This document shows, piece after piece, positions 52,131 to 54,844 of a stretch of DNA of 54,844 nt. The stretch is from Micrococcaceae bacterium. GTDB taxonomy: Bacteria; Actinomycetota; Actinomycetes; Actinomycetales; Micrococcaceae. The stretch is taken from contig JABXHI010000064.1 of assembly GCA_013393415.1 (NCBI GenBank), positions 1 to 54,844 on the forward strand, written 5' to 3'. The first letter of the stretch is position 1, and each line of letters begins with the position of its first letter. The notes under the pieces were generated by a model that was not told the origin of the DNA, did not search any database, and saw only the letters and a list, made by a program, of their open reading frames with translations. A program made the position numbers and the translations under genes.

Positions 52131-53072
52131 ATGGCCCGCATCCCAAACACACATCTCGACGTCTTTCCATTGAACCTCGGAGGCAACACCTTCGGCTGGA
52201 CGTCAGACCGTGACGCATCGTTTAAAGTACTGGATGAGTTCGTTGCTGCCGGCGGCAACTTCATCGATACCGCCGACCTGTACTCGGTGTGGGCCGAAGG
52301 GCATGAGGACGGCGAATCCGAAAAGGTTATTGGCGAATGGCTTGCCGCCCGCGGGAACCGCGATCAGGTCATCATCGCGACCAAAGTCGGGGGCTTACCG
52401 ACTCGTCCCGGGCTCAGCGAAGACAACGTCGAGGCCGCACTCGATGACTCCCTGAAACGTTTGCAGACCGACCACGTGGACATCTACTACGCCCACTACG
52501 ATGACGAAAACGTTACGATCATCGACCAGGTACGCCATGCCCACAGCTTGGTGGAGTCCGGCCGCGTCAAGCACCTCGCGCTATCCAACTTCTCACCTGA
52601 GCGCATGCGTGAATGGTTTGAAACCGCGAAGGCTGAAGGCCTCACGGTGCCGGTGGCTATCCAGCCGCAGTACAACTTGATCCACCGCAAGGACTACGAG
52701 CAGGGCTACCGCCCTATCGCTACAGAATTCAATGCCGCGGTCTTCCCGTTCTTTGCACTGGCGTCTGGTGTTTTGACCGGTAAATACCGTTCCAAAGCTG
52801 ACATCGAAGGCAAAGCACGCCAGGGCTTCGCCGAAGACCTGATCACCGATGAGGCGCTCAACGTCGTCAATGTGGTGATTGAAGTCGCTGAGGCGCACGC
52901 CGTGGAACCAGCGACCGTATCCCTCGCCTGGTTATAGGCCAAGGGTGTGACCGCGCCCGTGGCATCCGCATCCAACGTAGACCAGCTGCCAGCGCTGATC
53001 GCAGCAGCCGATCTGCAACTGACTAACGACGAAGTACAACAACTCGATACCGCGTCCAAGGCGTTTGCATAA
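52131..53072 (+). pseudogene. aldo/keto reductase with premature TAG
   Basis: ATG 52131 (CAGGGAGTGCAC before it). The AKR barrel is seen in LDVFPLNLGGNTFGWTSD, FIDTADLYSVWAEGHEDGESE (catalytic Asp/Tyr), KVGGLPTRPG (Lys), DHVDIYYAHYDD (His) and ALSNFSPERM. Translation stops with TAG at 52935-52937 after VSLAWL, but the same frame continues to TAA 53070-53072 with AKGVTAPVASASNVDQLPALIAAADLQL. The family reads VSLAWLLAKG, so TTG to TAG is the likely change. The stop removes about 45 C-terminal residues that contribute cofactor-binding residues, so activity is probably lost. It is otherwise undamaged, so the mutation looks recent. Confidence 0.85.
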
Positions 53073-53148
53073 ACGTCTTCGACACACCGCCCAACCGACC
53101 TCGAGCATCAGGTTTGTGGGGCAGTGCTGTCTTCGGAGAGCTACCGCG

Positions 53149-54537
53149 TTATACCGCTGCTTTTGCACCGAGCTTATAGCTGGCACCGACGTGGGTGTCG
53201 GGTAGGTAGTCGCCGCGACCAAAGAGTTTATGACGCAGCGTGCCTTCGGTGTATTGGGTTTTGTACCGTCCGCGGGCCTGCAGCTCTGGGACAACGTACT
53301 CGACGATGTCTTCGAATGTGCCCGGGGTGATGTGGTACTCCAGGTTGAAACCGTCGATGTCGGCTTCGTCTTGGATACGAATGAGCTCTTCGGCTACCGT
53401 GGCGCCGGAGCCAACCAGAATCGGACCGAAGCCACCAACACCGACCCACTCGGCCAGTTTCCGGACGGTCCATTCTTCGCCATCACCGGAAGCCTTGCGG
53501 AACGTTTCGGCAGCTGACTGGATGGCGTTGGATTCGATGTGACCAATCGGAGCATCCAAATCGTATTTCGAGAAGTCGGTGCCCATCCATCCCGACATGA
53601 GCGATAGCGCTCCTTCGACATCCGCATACTGTGCGAGGTCCCGGTACTTCTCCCAGGCAGCTTCATCCGTGGCAGCGGTGATGATGGTCTGCATGCCAAA
53701 GATTCGAATGTCGTAAGGATCGCGTCCAGCTTTGACGAGTTCTTCGCGAGTCTTTGCAACAGACTGAGCTTGCAGCTGCGTGGTTGGTGAGTTAATAAAG
53801 GTCGCTTCAGCATGTTTTGCCCCGAAGGCACGACCGCGCGTTGAGGCGCCCGCCTGGTAAATGACCGGGGTTCGCTGGGCCGATGGCTCGGTAACCGCTG
53901 CACCCGGTACTTTGAAGAATCCACCTTCGTGTTCAATATTGTGCACCTTGACCGGGTCGGTGAACACGTTGTTCTCACGGTCGACCTGCACAGCATCGTC
54001 TTCCCAAGAGCCTTCAAGCAGCTTGTAAATCACTTCGAGATACTCATCAGCGTGCTCGTACCGGCGATCGTGTTCCATCTGGTCGTCATTGCCCATGTTG
54101 CGGGCGGCCGATGGTAAGTACCCGGTCACGACGTTCCAGCCCACACGGCCGTCGGTGACGTGGTCCAGGGTGGCAAGGCGACGGGCAAACGGGAAGGGAT
54201 GTTCATACGACGTACCCGCGGTGATACCAAAACCCAGGTTCTTGGTGACCGCGGCCATCGCGGAGACCAGTAGGAATGGGTCATTGACCGGGACCTGAGC
54301 ACCGGACGTCAGTGCGGCGTTGGCGTTGTCGCCATAGACATCATATGGGCCCAGCACATCAGCAATGAAGAGCCCGTCGAACAGACCCTTTTCAAGAGTT
54401 TGTGCTAGCTGGGTCCAGTAGGAAAGCTTGTTGTAATCGCGGGAGTGATCCTGCGGATGACGCCACAGGCCTGGTGATTGGTGCCCGACACAGTTCATGT
54501 CGAAGGCGTTAAAGAGAATTTGGCGATTTGATGACAC
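53149..54537 (-). CDS. NtaA/DmoA-family FMN-dependent monooxygenase
   Basis: 462 aa from GTG 54537, which follows AAGGAGAACTCATC; a longer in-frame reading to 54651 would begin with an implausible basic segment. Family blocks: QILFNAFDMNCVGHQSPGLWRHP, GLFDGLFIADVLGPYDVYGDN, FGITAGTSYEHPFPFARRLATLDHVTDGRVGWNVVTGYLPSAARNMG, TPVIYQAGASTRGRAFGAKHAEATF, GFNLEYHITPGTFEDIVEYVVPELQARG. Members oxidise nitrilotriacetate, sulfides, sulfonates or related sulfur compounds using FMNH2 from a separate reductase. The true substrate is unknown. Confidence 0.92.
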   Translation of the reverse strand: MSSNRQILFNAFDMNCVGHQSPGLWRHPQDHSRDYNKLSYWTQLAQTLEKGLFDGLFIADVLGPYDVYGDNANAALTSGAQVPVNDPFLLVSAMAAVTKNLGFGITAGTSYEHPFPFARRLATLDHVTDGRVGWNVVTGYLPSAARNMGNDDQMEHDRRYEHADEYLEVIYKLLEGSWEDDAVQVDRENNVFTDPVKVHNIEHEGGFFKVPGAAVTEPSAQRTPVIYQAGASTRGRAFGAKHAEATFINSPTTQLQAQSVAKTREELVKAGRDPYDIRIFGMQTIITAATDEAAWEKYRDLAQYADVEGALSLMSGWMGTDFSKYDLDAPIGHIESNAIQSAAETFRKASGDGEEWTVRKLAEWVGVGGFGPILVGSGATVAEELIRIQDEADIDGFNLEYHITPGTFEDIVEYVVPELQARGRYKTQYTEGTLRHKLFGRGDYLPDTHVGASYKLGAKAAV

Positions 54538-54724
54538 GATGAGTTCTCCTTCCATCGGTTCTGGCGGTAGCACCTGCACTCTGTGTGGTTGCTGCGGCGT
54601 CAACGAGCCAGATCTCTTAGCCGCTCTGGATGGGTTACACACCTGATTCAAACACAGATGTGAGCAACATTGCCAGCTGCAATGTCACAACATTACGCTG
54701 ATAAGCGCTAATGCTGTCCTAGTA
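54538..54724. other. non-coding 5' region of the NtaA/DmoA-type gene
   Basis: About 190 nt holding the ribosome site and presumably the promoter of the monooxygenase. No gene or RNA recognised. Confidence 0.4.
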
Positions 54725-54844
54725 CTACAGTCGTGTTTGTAAAGTGTGGCCGCGTGCTGTGTAGTGATATTGCTGGGCCCGGTATTGGTGTTGACGTCGC
54801 CATAATGAGGCTCGCAGGACGTGGTCCGGGTCAGGCGTGTGGCT
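54725..54844 (-). CDS. possible C-terminal end of a mobile-element protein (cut by window edge)
   Basis: A minus-strand open frame enters from the right edge and stops with TAG at 54725-54727. The 39 visible residues include HVLRASLWRRQHQYRAQQYHY and end GHTLQTRL. The short Arg/His/Gln-rich tail resembles transposase C-termini, but the family cannot be named from so little sequence, and it may not be a gene. Confidence 0.3.
   Translation of the reverse strand, partial: SHTPDPDHVLRASLWRRQHQYRAQQYHYTARGHTLQTRL

Noticed and set aside
1-54844. CRISPR array, prophage or complete integrative element
   Set aside because: No regularly spaced repeats, phage structural genes, integrase or origin were seen; only IS-like gene tails at the two edges and the single 76-bp direct repeat.

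Overview
The window looks like a chromosomal segment of a moderately GC-rich actinobacterium, most likely a Micrococcales (Micrococcaceae-type) organism. Supporting signs are a RamB regulator divergent from the glyoxylate genes aceA/aceB, a CarD homologue, a separate purS-purQ-purL set, a dnaX-recR-ask block, GTG/TTG starts, and several promoters whose -10 box sits about 6 nt before the start codon, as in leaderless actinobacterial mRNAs. The genus cannot be fixed from this sequence alone.

Layout. 0-5.3 kb: the tail of an IS transposase, a membrane-anchored thermonuclease-like protein that lacks most catalytic residues, a YihY/BrkB membrane protein, then three consecutive decayed enzymes (zinc-type alcohol dehydrogenase, enolase-superfamily dehydratase, SDR). 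5.4-11 kb: carD, ramB, aceA (isocitrate lyase) and aceB (malate synthase), the acetate/fatty-acid glyoxylate module. 11-15 kb: a DUF1275 membrane protein and a glycine-betaine-type ABC importer operon. 15.3-18.5 kb: a heavy-metal P-type ATPase, tRNA-Ser(GGA), a DsbA/FrnE-like protein and the 4.5S SRP RNA. 18.5-21.1 kb: a two-gene operon of an asparagine-synthetase-like protein without the glutaminase cysteine and an unrecognised partner. 21.2-26.8 kb: nitroreductase, dnaX, recR and aspartate kinase (ask). 26.9-31.6 kb: a DUF262/GmrSD-like nuclease gene bracketed by a direct repeat of the ask 3' end, a methyltransferase-like protein with a degraded NPPY motif and a 4-TM protein, a likely accessory or defence patch. 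31.6-37 kb: a NarL-type two-component system and purSQL, in which PurQ has lost its catalytic Cys and His. 37.2-40.8 kb: a CtpE-like P-type ATPase and a lipoprotein. 41-50.7 kb: a cytochrome P450 / FprA-type reductase / flavodoxin fusion in an operon with an HtaA-domain protein, two LysR regulators, an orphan TRAP binding protein, and a degenerate thiamine-diphosphate enzyme paired with a luciferase-like monooxygenase. 50.8-54.8 kb: a DUF899 protein, a MarR regulator divergent from a nonsense-mutated aldo/keto reductase, an NtaA/DmoA-type monooxygenase, and a possible IS gene tail at the right edge.

A recurring theme is enzyme homologues that keep a full reading frame but have lost catalytic residues: thermonuclease-like, Asn-synthetase-like, DNA methyltransferase-like, PurQ and the ThDP enzyme. 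The three observations I rate highest are the PurQ without its catalytic dyad, the tri-domain P450 operon with HtaA, and the DUF262 gene inserted at the ask 3' end. Catalytic-loss statements rest on comparison with remembered family motifs; no search or alignment was run.
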